Below, one piece after another: positions 1 to 10,877 of a stretch of DNA of 64,000 bases. The DNA lies in assembly GCA_019359695.1 (NCBI GenBank), contig JAHHGV010000021.1, positions 62,001 to 126,000 on the forward strand, read 5' to 3'. The notes beneath the pieces were generated by a model. It had not been told where the DNA came from and ran no database searches. It saw only the letters and a program-made list of their open reading frames with translations. Position 1 is the stretch's first letter. The number at the start of each line of letters is the position of its first letter. This DNA is from Brasilonema angustatum HA4187-MV1. Lineage in GTDB: Bacteria > Cyanobacteriota > Cyanobacteriia > Cyanobacteriales > Nostocaceae. Position numbers and translations under genes: made by a program.

Positions 1-1
1 T

Positions 2-3000
2 GAAGTGCAATTACCAGATGCTTTAATTATTGAAGCAGGAGACTACAAGCTGCACCCAATATTACTTGATGCTTGTTTACAAACTTTAGGAGCAGCTTTT
101 GATAATGACAGCCAAAAACATACATATTTACAAGTAGGGTTAGACAGACTCAAAATTTATGGCAGTCCAGGATTTAGGCTGTATAGTCAAGTGAAAATTC
201 ATCCAATTGTTGACTTCAATCAGCCCCTGCGTAATGCTGATATAGATATTTTTGATCCAGAGGGAAGGTTAGTAGTTAAGATAGAAGGTTTGCAGTTAAT
301 GCGAACCAGTCACCAAGCATTAATGATGCAAATCAAGGAAGATTGGCAAAATTGGATTTATCAATTAGATTGGCGTTCTCAGATCCGATTTACTCAAGCA
401 CAACTCTTACCTAATTATTTACTCACCCCGGCTGAAATCGGTGTGCAAGTAGAATTAACCAAAATCAGCATTCCCAACAATCTAAAAGCTTACCAAAAAG
501 CACTAATTGAATTAGAAGCTTTGGCACTCGAATATTTACTAGATGCCTTTGCGAAAATGGGTTGGTTGTGGCAAATTGGTCAGCAGTTTTCAATAGCAGA
601 AATTGCCCAAAAATTAGGCATAGTTAACCAACATCGCCGTTTGCTAGATCGCCTGTTAGAAATATTGAGTATAGCCGGAGTATTGCAACAACAGGGAGAT
701 GCCTGGAAAGTTGGTCAAATCCCGCCACAATCAAATCCAAAATTTTTACAACAAACTCTATTACAAGAACACCCGATTGCTGAAACTGAGTTAGCTTTTT
801 TGCAGCGTTGTGGGGAGAAATTAGCCGAGGTACTCCAAGGACAAAGTGATCCGTTACAATTATTATTCCCCAACGGCGACTTTTCCGCAGCGACTAAATT
901 TTATCAGCAGTCACCTGGGTCGATGTTAATGAATACCATCGCTCAAAAAGCGATCGCCATAGCTTTAGAAAAGTTACCGAGTTACCGAGGAGTGCGGATA
1001 CTAGAGATTGGGGCTGGTACTGGCGGTACGACGGCTTACATTTTACCCCTACTAAATCCCGCCCAAACTAAATATGTCTTCACCGATGTAGGAGCCGTTT
1101 TTACTTCACAAGCAGCACAAAAATTCCGTGATTATCCTTTCGTAGAATATCACGTATTAGACATCGAAATTGACCCCCAATCTCAAGGATTTATTCCTCA
1201 TCAGTACGACATAATTGTGGCAGCTAATGTCCTCCACGCTACTACCAATTTAACTGAAACTTTACAAAACGTCCACCAATTATTAGCGCCAGGAGGTTTA
1301 CTATTATTAATTGAAGGTAGTCAGCCAATGGGCTGGATCGATCTAACCTTTGGATTAACCGAGGGATGGTGGAAATTTACCGATTTAGATATAAGACCTA
1401 ACTATCCTTTGTTGAGTGCTGATCGCTGGATAGAATTGTTAGATAAAAATGGTTTTGAAGATGCTATTAATATTGTTTCCCAATTAAATGATCGCCAAAT
1501 TATGTCTCAGTCGGCGGTCATTATAGCCCGCTCAGAATCTCTGCCTATCTCCAGTCCTCAGAATTGGCTGATTTTTAGCGATGCAACAGGAGTAGGCGAT
1601 CAATTAGCCGCACAATTACAAGATCGGGGAGAAAAATATAACTTAGTCTTCCCAGGCACCAAATACCAACAAGTAACTGAAACCGCATTTCAGGTAGATC
1701 CAGCGAATCCAGCAGACTTCGAGCGATTGCTAGGAGATTTTAGTCAAAAGTATGGATCTTTAGGTGGAATTATTCACTGTTGGAGTTTAGATACAGCCAA
1801 CCGCCAAGAATTGACGGCGGTAAATATAGACAAAACTTTAGAACTAGGCTGTGGTAGCATTTTACATTTAGTTCAATCTCTGATTAAAGCTAACTTCGCT
1901 CAATCCCCTTCGCTTTGGTTAGTTACTAGAGGCACTCAATTAGTAGATCCCAACCAAACTAATATCGCGTTAACAGAATCGACTTTGTGGGGTTTGGGCA
2001 AAACGATCGCGATGGAACATCCAGAATTTAGCTGTCGCTTAATAGATTTAGATCCCTCAGCAGATCCAGCAGAAATTTCAGTTTTATGGGCTGAAATTTT
2101 ATCGCCCGATCTCCACAGTAAAGAACATTTAGCTATTCGCCAGGGACAAAGATATCTATTGCGGTTAAAGCAAATCGAAGCTATAGAAGCCCCGCCACAG
2201 CAATTTTCATCTGATGCTACCTACTTAATTGCTGGTGGTTTAGGGGGAATTGGTTTAACAGTAGCTAGTTGGATGGTGGTTCAGGGAGCACGATATTTAG
2301 TTTTAATTGGGCGCAGTAGTCCTGACGAAGAAGCTAAAGTAACTATTCAGGAACTAGAGCACGTAGGAGCAACAGTTGTAGTAGCGGAAGCTGATATTTC
2401 TGTTACTGAGCAACTAGAGCGGATTTTGCATGAAATCCAGTCATCTTTACCACCTTTAAAAGGCATTATCCATTCTGCTGGTATCTTTGAAGATCGGCTG
2501 CTGCGAGATCATCAATGGGAACTATTTCGCAAAGTATTTGCACCCAAAGTAGCTGGAACTTGGAATTTACACACCCTCACCCAGAATTTACCTCTAGACT
2601 TTTTCGTATTATTTTCTTCTGGTTCTTCGCTTGTAGGAGCTTCAGGCTTAGGCAACTACGTGGCGGCAAATGCTTTTGTGGATGCCCTATCTCATTATCG
2701 ACACCTGCAAGGTTTACCCGGATTGAGCGTGAATTGGGGAGCTTGGAATAAGTTAGGAATGGCTGCGGCTGTTGGTACTCAGCGCGAGGCGCAATGGCAA
2801 ACTGGAGGGATGAATCAAATGACATCTCCACAAGCATTGAAAGCATTTGAATACTTACTCCAGCAAGATTTGACTCAGGCGGGAGTGATTTCCCTTGATT
2901 GGTCGAAATTTTTAGCCCAACTTCCCCAAGGAGTTAATGCCAAGTTTTTTGAAGATTTTATCTCTGCATCCGAAACATATTTACCTCAGCAATCTGTTAC

Positions 3001-4189
3001 TAAGTTTCAAAAACAACTACAGAAAGCTCCAGTTGGCGATCGCCGTCAATTGTTAATTGCTCACGTGCAAGCTCAAGTAGTTCACTTGATGGGATTAGAT
3101 GCTAACCAAGTGCCAAATTTGCAGCAAACATTTTTCGATCTAGGTATGGATTCGTTAATGTCTGTGGAATTAAGAAATCGCTTGCAGAATAGTTTAGGAT
3201 GTAATTTACCTTCGACTTTAACTTTTAAATATCCCACCTTAGGCGCAGTAGTAGATTATTTAGCCGATCAAGTTTTACAGTTAGAATTCCTATCGCAAGC
3301 TACTAGCCAAACCCTAGTAGTTACCGAACAATTGCCCTCTTGCTTAATCCCGCTTCAACCATTGGGAAGACAATCCCCATTATTTTTGCTCCATCCCTTA
3401 GCTGGAGTCGTTTTTCCCTATTATGAATTATCCTGTGTTTTAGGTGAAAATCACCCAATTTATGGACTGCAATCTATAGGTTTAGAAGTTAATGAAACAC
3501 CTTTAACCAGCATTCCCGAAATGGCTCGTCATTATCTTGGTGCTTTGCGCTTAGTTCAACCTACAGGACCGTATTATTTAGCAGGATGGTCTTTTGGTGC
3601 TAATATCGCTTTTGAAATCGCTCAACAATTACAACAAGAAGGTGAATTCGTGGCGTGGTTAGGTTTAATAGATCAACCAGCACCAGAAATTGTCAAAAAC
3701 TCTCAATTTCAAATGTTCGCTAATTTTTGGAGTTCCATTGTTCCCCGAATTTGGCCTTATGTCTATGAATACTTCTATTCACTAAATTCTGCCAACAATC
3801 AACAACCAATTTCTAATTCGATTGATAGGAGATTAACTATATGGGATTATCTGTTAAAACCACGGCAAATTGTTAGCAGCATCACGCGATCAATAGAACT
3901 AATGAAGTCACGTAAACCTGCTGTTAGCCGTTTATTGCGGATTGTCCAAATCAACAACCAAGCTTTATTAGACTACAGTCCTTCACGCTATTCAGGTCAA
4001 GTTAGTTTGTTTCGCACTGGAGATTTTACCCAATATTCCAGTGAAGATCCGACCTGGGGATGGGGTAAATTAGTTGAGCATCAAATTGATGTTGATCGTA
4101 TTCCGGGTGAGCATCTTAACTTGTTGAGACAACCTCATGTTAGTGTCTTAGCTCAAAAGATAAAAGCTTGTCTTGATCGCTTTCATTAA
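2..4189 (+). CDS. Polyketide synthase, C-terminal module with thioesterase (5'-truncated by window edge)
   Basis: The frame is open from base 2, so the gene begins outside the window; about 1,395 codons are visible. Order: tail of a dehydratase domain (HPILLDACLQ, near residue 17), a C-methyltransferase with the SAM motif LEIGAGTGGTT (about 330), a ketoreductase (GGLGGIG about 740; FSSG and NYVAANAF near 880, the Ser/Tyr region), an acyl carrier protein with the phosphopantetheine site GMDSL (about 1048) and an alpha/beta-hydrolase thioesterase (GWSFGAN about 1194; histidine in GEHLNLL about 1368). This is the final module of a reducing type I PKS: the chain is methylated, beta-ketoreduced, probably dehydrated, then released. 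The KS and AT domains must lie to the left. A carbamoyltransferase gene follows 51 bp downstream. Domain calls are firm; the product is not recognised. Confidence 0.93.
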   Translation, partial: EVQLPDALIIEAGDYKLHPILLDACLQTLGAAFDNDSQKHTYLQVGLDRLKIYGSPGFRLYSQVKIHPIVDFNQPLRNADIDIFDPEGRLVVKIEGLQLMRTSHQALMMQIKEDWQNWIYQLDWRSQIRFTQAQLLPNYLLTPAEIGVQVELTKISIPNNLKAYQKALIELEALALEYLLDAFAKMGWLWQIGQQFSIAEIAQKLGIVNQHRRLLDRLLEILSIAGVLQQQGDAWKVGQIPPQSNPKFLQQTLLQEHPIAETELAFLQRCGEKLAEVLQGQSDPLQLLFPNGDFSAATKFYQQSPGSMLMNTIAQKAIAIALEKLPSYRGVRILEIGAGTGGTTAYILPLLNPAQTKYVFTDVGAVFTSQAAQKFRDYPFVEYHVLDIEIDPQSQGFIPHQYDIIVAANVLHATTNLTETLQNVHQLLAPGGLLLLIEGSQPMGWIDLTFGLTEGWWKFTDLDIRPNYPLLSADRWIELLDKNGFEDAINIVSQLNDRQIMSQSAVIIARSESLPISSPQNWLIFSDATGVGDQLAAQLQDRGEKYNLVFPGTKYQQVTETAFQVDPANPADFERLLGDFSQKYGSLGGIIHCWSLDTANRQELTAVNIDKTLELGCGSILHLVQSLIKANFAQSPSLWLVTRGTQLVDPNQTNIALTESTLWGLGKTIAMEHPEFSCRLIDLDPSADPAEISVLWAEILSPDLHSKEHLAIRQGQRYLLRLKQIEAIEAPPQQFSSDATYLIAGGLGGIGLTVASWMVVQGARYLVLIGRSSPDEEAKVTIQELEHVGATVVVAEADISVTEQLERILHEIQSSLPPLKGIIHSAGIFEDRLLRDHQWELFRKVFAPKVAGTWNLHTLTQNLPLDFFVLFSSGSSLVGASGLGNYVAANAFVDALSHYRHLQGLPGLSVNWGAWNKLGMAAAVGTQREAQWQTGGMNQMTSPQALKAFEYLLQQDLTQAGVISLDWSKFLAQLPQGVNAKFFEDFISASETYLPQQSVTKFQKQLQKAPVGDRRQLLIAHVQAQVVHLMGLDANQVPNLQQTFFDLGMDSLMSVELRNRLQNSLGCNLPSTLTFKYPTLGAVVDYLADQVLQLEFLSQATSQTLVVTEQLPSCLIPLQPLGRQSPLFLLHPLAGVVFPYYELSCVLGENHPIYGLQSIGLEVNETPLTSIPEMARHYLGALRLVQPTGPYYLAGWSFGANIAFEIAQQLQQEGEFVAWLGLIDQPAPEIVKNSQFQMFANFWSSIVPRIWPYVYEYFYSLNSANNQQPISNSIDRRLTIWDYLLKPRQIVSSITRSIELMKSRKPAVSRLLRIVQINNQALLDYSPSRYSGQVSLFRTGDFTQYSSEDPTWGWGKLVEHQIDVDRIPGEHLNLLRQPHVSVLAQKIKACLDRFH

Positions 4190-4240
4190 GAAACTTTTTC
4201 TAAATCTCGATATCGTTACTAATTTCTGCCAATAATTACC

Positions 4241-5977
4241 ATGAGCCAAAACAAATTTTATATCGGATTGTCTGCCTCAGTCCACGATTCAGCTTTAGCT
4301 ATTGTTAATCCGGACGGAGAAGTAGTTTTTGCAGAGGCAACTGAAAGATATATGCAGAACAAGAGGGCATTCAACTGTCCTCCAGACCATTTAATTCGGA
4401 CACCTGAATTAATCCGCGAGTATTGTTCTCCCAAAGCTGAATTAGTTATAGCAATTACCTGGAGCCAGCCCATCGTTGCACTAACTAAAATTATGTCCGA
4501 ATTTTCCAGATTAACTGGCAATTTACCTATTTTTAATGATTTCTATAAAAAACTAAATTGGCCTTGGCCATCTTTGCAAACTACCATGCAGGGACAAGCT
4601 AACAATATGACTTTTGCGGGTCAAAATTTGCTTGGTAATCACGAAATTAAAAATTCTACTCAGGTAAAGTATTACGAACATCACTTAACCCACGCTGCTA
4701 ATGCTTGTTATTCGAGTTCCTTTGATACAGCTGTTTGTGCAATTATTGATGCTTATGGGGGCTGGGGGTCTTATGATTTTTACCAATATAAACACGGTAA
4801 ACTCTCAACGCTTAAAAATCCTTGGGAAGGTTTTGGTAATGGTAATCTTGGACATTTCTATGCTTTAATCTGCGCTTTATGCAGTTTTGATGTCATTAAA
4901 GGTGAAGAATGGAAAGTAATGGGACTAGCCCCCTACGGTAAATACGATGAAAATTTGTATCAATTACTGCGAACACTGATTTCTGTTAAAGGTTTAGATA
5001 TATATTTCAATAACCATCTGTACTTTCCAGTTATAGAAAAACTCCAAAGTATGATGCGAAAGCCAGATGAATCACCTTTGATATCAGCTAATTTAGCTTA
5101 TACAGGGCAGTTAATCTTTATGGAAATTATGGAAGAACTGCTGAATAATTTATATGACCGAGGATTTTCTGATTGTTTAGCTTTGAGTGGTGGGTGTGCT
5201 CTTAATTCTACCTGGAATGGTCAAATTTTAGAAAAGACCAAGTTTCGCAGTCTCTATATCCCTTCTGCACCTGCTGATGATGGTAATGCCGTCGGTGCAG
5301 CCTTACTAGCATATTATGAAGAAAGTCCCCAAGCTCAACCTCCTAAGCGGTTTTTCTCTCCATATTTAGGCTCAACTTTTTCAAAAGAAACTTTAGACAA
5401 TCTATGCAAGTTTAGCAGCATGAAAGATTTGCAATATCTACCTGGTAAAATCCATAAAAAAGCAGCGGATTTACTAGCACAGGGAAAAATCATTGGTTGG
5501 GCGCAGGGTAAGGCTGAATTCGGTCCAAGGGCTTTAGGCAATCGTTCAATATTAGCAGACCCTCGCCCAGAAGATATGATGGATCGAATTAATAGTCGAG
5601 TAAAATTTAGGGAAAAATTTCGTCCTTTAGCCCCATCCATATTACATGAATTTGGAGATGAATATTTCGAGAACTATCAGGAATCACCCTATATGAATAT
5701 AACTTTAAAATTTAAATCAGAAGTACTGGAAAAAGTTCCCGCTGTCGTTCACGTTAACGATACAGGACGCCTGCAAAGCGTTAAAAGAGAATGGTCAGAA
5801 AAATACTACGATCTGATCTACGAATTTTATCAATTAACTGGTATCCCACTAATATTGAATACTAGCTTCAATATTATGGGTAAGCCAATTATTCACTCAG
5901 TTGAAGACGCCATCAGTGTATTTTATACAACAGGATTAGATGCTTTGGTTATTGAAGATTACCTAATCGAAAAATAA
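4241..5977 (+). CDS. O-carbamoyltransferase (NodU/CmcH family)
   Basis: A 578-residue protein with the two-part architecture of NodU/CmcH/TobZ enzymes. The N-terminal Kae1-like half carries the metal-binding HHLTHA motif (about residue 146). The C-terminal YrdC-like-fold half has GPRALGNRSILADPR (about 428-442) and the NTSFN segment near the end. These enzymes transfer a carbamoyl group from carbamoyl phosphate, through carbamoyl-adenylate, to a hydroxyl group. It lies 51 bp after the PKS stop on the same strand, so it probably tailors the polyketide by carbamoylation and is co-transcribed. Length is normal and no residue is obviously lost. Family is certain; the acceptor is inferred from the neighbour. 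Confidence 0.9.
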   Translation: MSQNKFYIGLSASVHDSALAIVNPDGEVVFAEATERYMQNKRAFNCPPDHLIRTPELIREYCSPKAELVIAITWSQPIVALTKIMSEFSRLTGNLPIFNDFYKKLNWPWPSLQTTMQGQANNMTFAGQNLLGNHEIKNSTQVKYYEHHLTHAANACYSSSFDTAVCAIIDAYGGWGSYDFYQYKHGKLSTLKNPWEGFGNGNLGHFYALICALCSFDVIKGEEWKVMGLAPYGKYDENLYQLLRTLISVKGLDIYFNNHLYFPVIEKLQSMMRKPDESPLISANLAYTGQLIFMEIMEELLNNLYDRGFSDCLALSGGCALNSTWNGQILEKTKFRSLYIPSAPADDGNAVGAALLAYYEESPQAQPPKRFFSPYLGSTFSKETLDNLCKFSSMKDLQYLPGKIHKKAADLLAQGKIIGWAQGKAEFGPRALGNRSILADPRPEDMMDRINSRVKFREKFRPLAPSILHEFGDEYFENYQESPYMNITLKFKSEVLEKVPAVVHVNDTGRLQSVKREWSEKYYDLIYEFYQLTGIPLILNTSFNIMGKPIIHSVEDAISVFYTTGLDALVIEDYLIEK

Positions 5978-6493
5978 AAGTTTAGTAACCGTTCACAGGA
6001 TTTGAAACGCTACCGTGAAAAATAGGTACATGCAGCAATACCTTCGCCAAAAAAAAGGATAAGGAACCCCAGGAGAAAAATACTTCTCAGTCAAATGCGC
6101 TACTGCGCCTACGCACAACTTTTACGTCGCGCGTTTTGGTTTACATCGCTTTGGTCAACGTACTCTACTTGGAATGTATCGCTTGCCAGTGGTTGCAACA
6201 GTTACACACCTATGGGTTATTATCTGGCTCTTTTCGCCACCCCACTTGCAACAAGAACGGCACGCCGCCCAACGCAGTGGCTCCAGAAGACCAAATTTGC
6301 GTACTGCGTAGTTATATCCGTCAAACAGACAGTTTAATCAAAAACGTAGTATTTATCATTAAATGTAAACCTGTACTTAAATTTCTCCTCCAGTTGAGAG
6401 CATGATAACACAGGAGCCACAGGTCAAGCAGTGTCTATCACGTCGCACGCGGCTCATGACAGCTATATGCCCGTTAGTCCTAATCCCTTTAAA
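5978..6493. other. Junction between biosynthetic genes and truncated nifK
   Basis: About 500 bases without an intact gene. It holds the IS110-type remnant and short repeat debris. No site-specific recombinase gene and no clear terminator was found. No sequence resembling the missing nifK 3' end was seen on either strand here. Confidence 0.6.
6136..6345 (+). pseudogene. Decayed IS110-family transposase fragment
   Basis: In frame 1 the translation contains CQWLQQLHTYGLLSGSF, then after an interruption EDQICVLRSYIRQTDSLIKN. I recognise both as consecutive parts of the central region of cyanobacterial IS110-type transposases (DCQWIQ-LHTYGLL-SGSFRP followed by I-VLRSYLRQR). The two parts are split by about 50 bases (near 6240-6290) resembling the dispersed repeat found elsewhere in the window (GCCCAACGCAGTGGCTCC). 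Neither the catalytic N-terminus nor the C-terminal Ser domain is present, so it is a dead remnant. It sits between the carbamoyltransferase gene and the broken end of nifK. Confidence 0.6.
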
Positions 6494-7798
6494 TTAGCCT
6501 GATAGAAAGCGCATTGGTGAACGCATATGCCACAGGTCTTTACCAGGCCAAATAGTAGCACTCTTACCATTAGGGTTAGAATCCAGCAACTGTTTGAGTT
6601 CTTTCTCAAAGTTTTCATTGCTGTTGTGAACAAGGATATGCACGGGTTCAGCACCCATTTCCAGCATGAAGCCAACCATGCAGTACACCAGATCAGGCTC
6701 ACCGTAGATAGCGAAGCGCTTACCGTGAACCCATGAATGCGAGTCAGTCATCGCATCGACTGCCCGACCGCGTTCAATTTCCAATTCTTCGGGAATGGGT
6801 TTACCAGTCAGTTCACTGAGTTTCATCAGGAACTCATCAGTACCCTTAATACCCCAAGGACGAGAAACGACAACCTCTTGCTTCCATTCTTTGGCGATGT
6901 ATTCGCGGGTTTTGGGAGTAGAGTGTGCTTGTAGAGCAACTGTTGCTTTCCCATTAATTGAATCTGCAGCTTCTTCCAAGGGAGTACCGCCTGGGTACAT
7001 ATTAAACTCACCTGTGTTGGGTGAATCCAGATAGTCGCTGTTATCTGCCAGTATCGTGTAATCGATACCCATCAAATTACACATCCGCTTGATTTCCCGG
7101 TTGTTACCAACATAGGTGTCAAAACCAGGGATGAAGTTGATTTTGCCATTGCTGGTTTCTTTCTTCTTACCTGCAGTCAGGTTAGAAAGAATACCCTTCA
7201 TCATGTTGTCGTAGCCTGTGATGTGGGAACCAACAAAGCTAGGAGTGTGAGCAAAGGGCACTGGGAAATCTTGAGGAACTGCACCAGCATTTTTGGAGTT
7301 GTTGATGAAAGCCTGCAAGTCATCACCGATAACTTCTGCCATACAGGTGGTGCACACAGCGATCATCTTCGGCTTGTACAGTTGGTAGGAGTTTGTCAAG
7401 CCGTCAATCATGTTTTGCAGTCCACCAAATACCGCTGCGTCTTCTGTCATGGAAGAAGATACGCCAGAAAACGGTTCTTTGTAGTGACGAGTTAAGTGGG
7501 TGCGGAAGTAAGCAACGCAACCTTGGGAACCTTGGACAAAGGGTAGAGTACCTTCAAAACCAACAGCAGCGAAGATTGCGCCCAATGGTTGGCAACCTTT
7601 AGCAGGGTTAACGGTCAATGCTTCACGAGCGAAGTTCTTTTCACGATACTCCCAACTCTTCGTCCATTCTGCAACCCTTTTTACTTCTTCGGGGTCGTGT
7701 CCGTTTTCAAACTCTTTCTTGTTTTTAAATAACTCTTGGTACTCTGGCTGGTGGAATAGCTCCACGTGGTCTTGAATTTTCTCCGGATTCTGAGGCAT
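6494..7798 (-). CDS. nifK: Nitrogenase MoFe protein beta chain, 3'-truncated
   Basis: The beta subunit, with NifD, forms the MoFe protein that reduces N2. P-cluster cysteines are visible in [19 protein letters not shown] and [11 protein letters not shown]. The protein follows the cyanobacterial family closely to KDLWHMRS (about residue 427), where family members continue into a FTEPVDF-type segment and a final block of about 80 residues. Here it instead reads PMRFLSG and stops: 434 residues against about 512 expected. The other two frames do not restore the family sequence, so this is a physical break, not a simple frameshift. Downstream lie an IS110 remnant and biosynthetic genes rather than nifE. 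As it stands the product should be non-functional unless DNA is rearranged in heterocysts or another copy exists. Confidence 0.93.
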   Translation of the reverse strand: MPQNPEKIQDHVELFHQPEYQELFKNKKEFENGHDPEEVKRVAEWTKSWEYREKNFAREALTVNPAKGCQPLGAIFAAVGFEGTLPFVQGSQGCVAYFRTHLTRHYKEPFSGVSSSMTEDAAVFGGLQNMIDGLTNSYQLYKPKMIAVCTTCMAEVIGDDLQAFINNSKNAGAVPQDFPVPFAHTPSFVGSHITGYDNMMKGILSNLTAGKKKETSNGKINFIPGFDTYVGNNREIKRMCNLMGIDYTILADNSDYLDSPNTGEFNMYPGGTPLEEAADSINGKATVALQAHSTPKTREYIAKEWKQEVVVSRPWGIKGTDEFLMKLSELTGKPIPEELEIERGRAVDAMTDSHSWVHGKRFAIYGEPDLVYCMVGFMLEMGAEPVHILVHNSNENFEKELKQLLDSNPNGKSATIWPGKDLWHMRSPMRFLSG

Positions 7799-7844
7799 TT
7801 CTCTATCTCCAAGCGAGCTAGTGGGTTGGTTAATTGTGATTTAG

Positions 7845-7955
7845 TTCCCAGGCTGAGCCTGGGAATGCCTAGGCTGAGGCATAGCCTCACGAATCTTGTT
7901 TGCTAGGGAGGAGGCACAGCCTTCCCTAATCTGTTACCAGGCTTAGCCTGGTAAC
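7845..7955. other. Stem-loop array in the nifD-nifK spacer
   Basis: The 167-bp gap between nifD and nifK holds several hairpins: TTCCCAGGCT/AGCCTGGGAA at 7845-7865, TGCCT/AGGCA at 7866-7881, AGGGAGG/CCTTCCCT at 7905-7927 and GTTACCAGGCT/AGCCTGGTAAC at 7933-7955. They could stabilise or process the nifHDK message, or be a small repeat that landed in the spacer. No T-run follows, so they do not look like terminators. Confidence 0.6.
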
Positions 7956-7965
7956 GAAGTATTCC

Positions 7966-9504
7966 TTAGGCGACAGCCTTAGCTTCAGCCTTAGCCTCAG
8001 CTTTAGCTTCAGCTTTCTTGCTCCAAGGAGCGCCGATTAATCCCCAGGTAGGGCTGTTGAGTGCTAGATCCATGTCGCGAGCAAAGATAGCGAAGCCATC
8101 ATAACCGTGATAAGGACCGGAGTAATCCCAAGAGTGCATTTGACGGAAAGGAAGACCCATCTTTTGGAAGACATACTTCTCTTTCACACCAGAGGCGACG
8201 AGGTCGGGCTTGAGTGCTTTGATAAACTCCTCGAACTCGTAAGCAGTAACGTCATCGAAAACGATGGTGCCGTTTTCAATGTAGTTAGTGGTACGTTTGT
8301 AGTCGTCATTATGAGCAAACTCATAACCTGTACCAATCATTCTCATTCCCAAATCTTGGAAAGCGGGAACAACGTGACGAGGACGCAGACCACCAACCAT
8401 CATAGCTACAGTCTTACCTTCCAACCGTGGACGATACTTGGCAGTGATTTCATCCATCACTGGCTGGTACTTGGCGATGATCTTCTCAGCGTTTTCTTGG
8501 ATCTTCTCGTCAAACTTGGAAGCGATTTCCCGTAAGGATGCAGCAATCTTGGTAGGACCAAAGAAGTTGTATTCCAACCAGGGTATACCGTAAGCTTCTT
8601 CCATGTGACGGCTGATGTAGTTCATCGACCGGTAGCAGTGAATTAGGTTCATCTTCACGTTTGGTGTCTGCATCATCTCGTGGATGGTACCATCACCTGA
8701 CCACTGGGCGACCACGCGCAAGCCGAGTTCTTCTAACAGGATGCGGCTAGCCCAAGCATCACCACCGATGTTGTAGTCACCGATGATTGCGACATCATAA
8801 GGAGTAGACTCGAATTTGAGTGTCCCTTCTTTTCTTTCCTTATCGGATCTGCTGAACACCCAGTCACGAACCATGTCGTTCGCAATGTGGTGACCAAGAG
8901 ACTGAGAAACACCCCGGAAGCCTTCGCAACGTACGGGTACAACAGGCTTGTCAATCTCTTTAGCTGATTTTCTGGCGACGGCTTCAATGTCATCCCCAAT
9001 CAGACCGACAGGACATTCAGATTGAATTGAGACACCACGGTTGAGGGGGAAAAGTTGGTCGAGTTCTTCGATTAGTTTTATGAGTTTTTTGTCACCGCCG
9101 AAGACGATATCCCGTTCTTGGAAGTCAGAAGTGAAGTGCATGGTGCCAAAGGTGTCAACACCTGTGGTGCCGATGTAGTAGTTACGACGACCAGACCAAG
9201 ACCAGTAACCGCAACCGACAGGACCGTGGCTGATGTGGATCATGTCCTTAATGGGACCCCAGACCACACCTTTAGAACCAGCGTAAGCACAACCACGAGC
9301 GGTCATCACACCAGGAAGAGATTTGACGTTGGACTTAACGCCGCAGTCGGACTTGCCTTCTTCGTATACGTTTATATGCTTTTCCCGCTTTTTCTTAGCT
9401 TTGTCGGGGTAAGCGTCTAGAACTTCTTTAACTACTTGTTTTCTTTGTTCTACGAGCGCTTTTGGATCTTGCTCGGAAGATTTTTTGTCATCTGTATATG
9501 TCAT
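7966..9504 (-). CDS. nifD: Nitrogenase MoFe protein alpha chain
   Basis: Complete alpha subunit, 512 residues. P-cluster cysteines occur in [21 protein letters not shown] and [11 protein letters not shown]; FeMo-cofactor ligands are the cysteine in [10 protein letters not shown] and the histidine in [13 protein letters not shown]. It is slightly longer than usual because of a low-complexity alanine/lysine/glutamate tail ([15 protein letters not shown]). The reading frame is continuous across the site where the nifD excision element sits in Anabaena. It lies between nifH (132 bp upstream) and nifK (167 bp downstream) on the minus strand, as in other Nostocales, so heterocyst-specific expression is expected. 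Confidence 0.98.
   Translation of the reverse strand: MTYTDDKKSSEQDPKALVEQRKQVVKEVLDAYPDKAKKKREKHINVYEEGKSDCGVKSNVKSLPGVMTARGCAYAGSKGVVWGPIKDMIHISHGPVGCGYWSWSGRRNYYIGTTGVDTFGTMHFTSDFQERDIVFGGDKKLIKLIEELDQLFPLNRGVSIQSECPVGLIGDDIEAVARKSAKEIDKPVVPVRCEGFRGVSQSLGHHIANDMVRDWVFSRSDKERKEGTLKFESTPYDVAIIGDYNIGGDAWASRILLEELGLRVVAQWSGDGTIHEMMQTPNVKMNLIHCYRSMNYISRHMEEAYGIPWLEYNFFGPTKIAASLREIASKFDEKIQENAEKIIAKYQPVMDEITAKYRPRLEGKTVAMMVGGLRPRHVVPAFQDLGMRMIGTGYEFAHNDDYKRTTNYIENGTIVFDDVTAYEFEEFIKALKPDLVASGVKEKYVFQKMGLPFRQMHSWDYSGPYHGYDGFAIFARDMDLALNSPTWGLIGAPWSKKAEAKAEAKAEAKAVA
8118..8128 (-). other. Unoccupied nifD-element core site
   Basis: The minus strand reads GGATTACTCCG inside the codons for DYSG near the nifD 3' end. 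This is the 11-bp core at which XisA recombines the nifD element of Anabaena PCC 7120, as I recall it. It occurs once and the frame is intact, so no element sits here. Confidence 0.8.
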
Positions 9505-9605
9505 AGCGTTCCTTGCTGGTGAATTACTGGTGAGAAGGAAAGATGAAGAGCGAAGGGTGAAGAGTGAACCATTTATATTTCATTCTTTATTCTTCTGTCT
9601 TCAAA

Positions 9606-9624
9606 GGTGGGCTGCTTGCCCACC
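9606..9624. other. Hairpin in the nifH-nifD spacer
   Basis: GGTGGGC (9606-9612) pairs with GCCCACC (9618-9624) around a 5-nt loop, 12 bases past the nifH stop. nifH messages are usually more abundant than nifDK, and a stem here would suit 3'-end protection of a processed nifH transcript. That role is inferred. Confidence 0.5.
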
Positions 9625-9636
9625 CTAGGGCATTGC

Positions 9637-10877
<1,241 letters not shown>

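Noticed and set aside
6463-6702. Frameshift as explanation for the short NifK
   Set aside because: Neither alternative frame past codon 427 restores the family C-terminus, so DNA is replaced rather than shifted.
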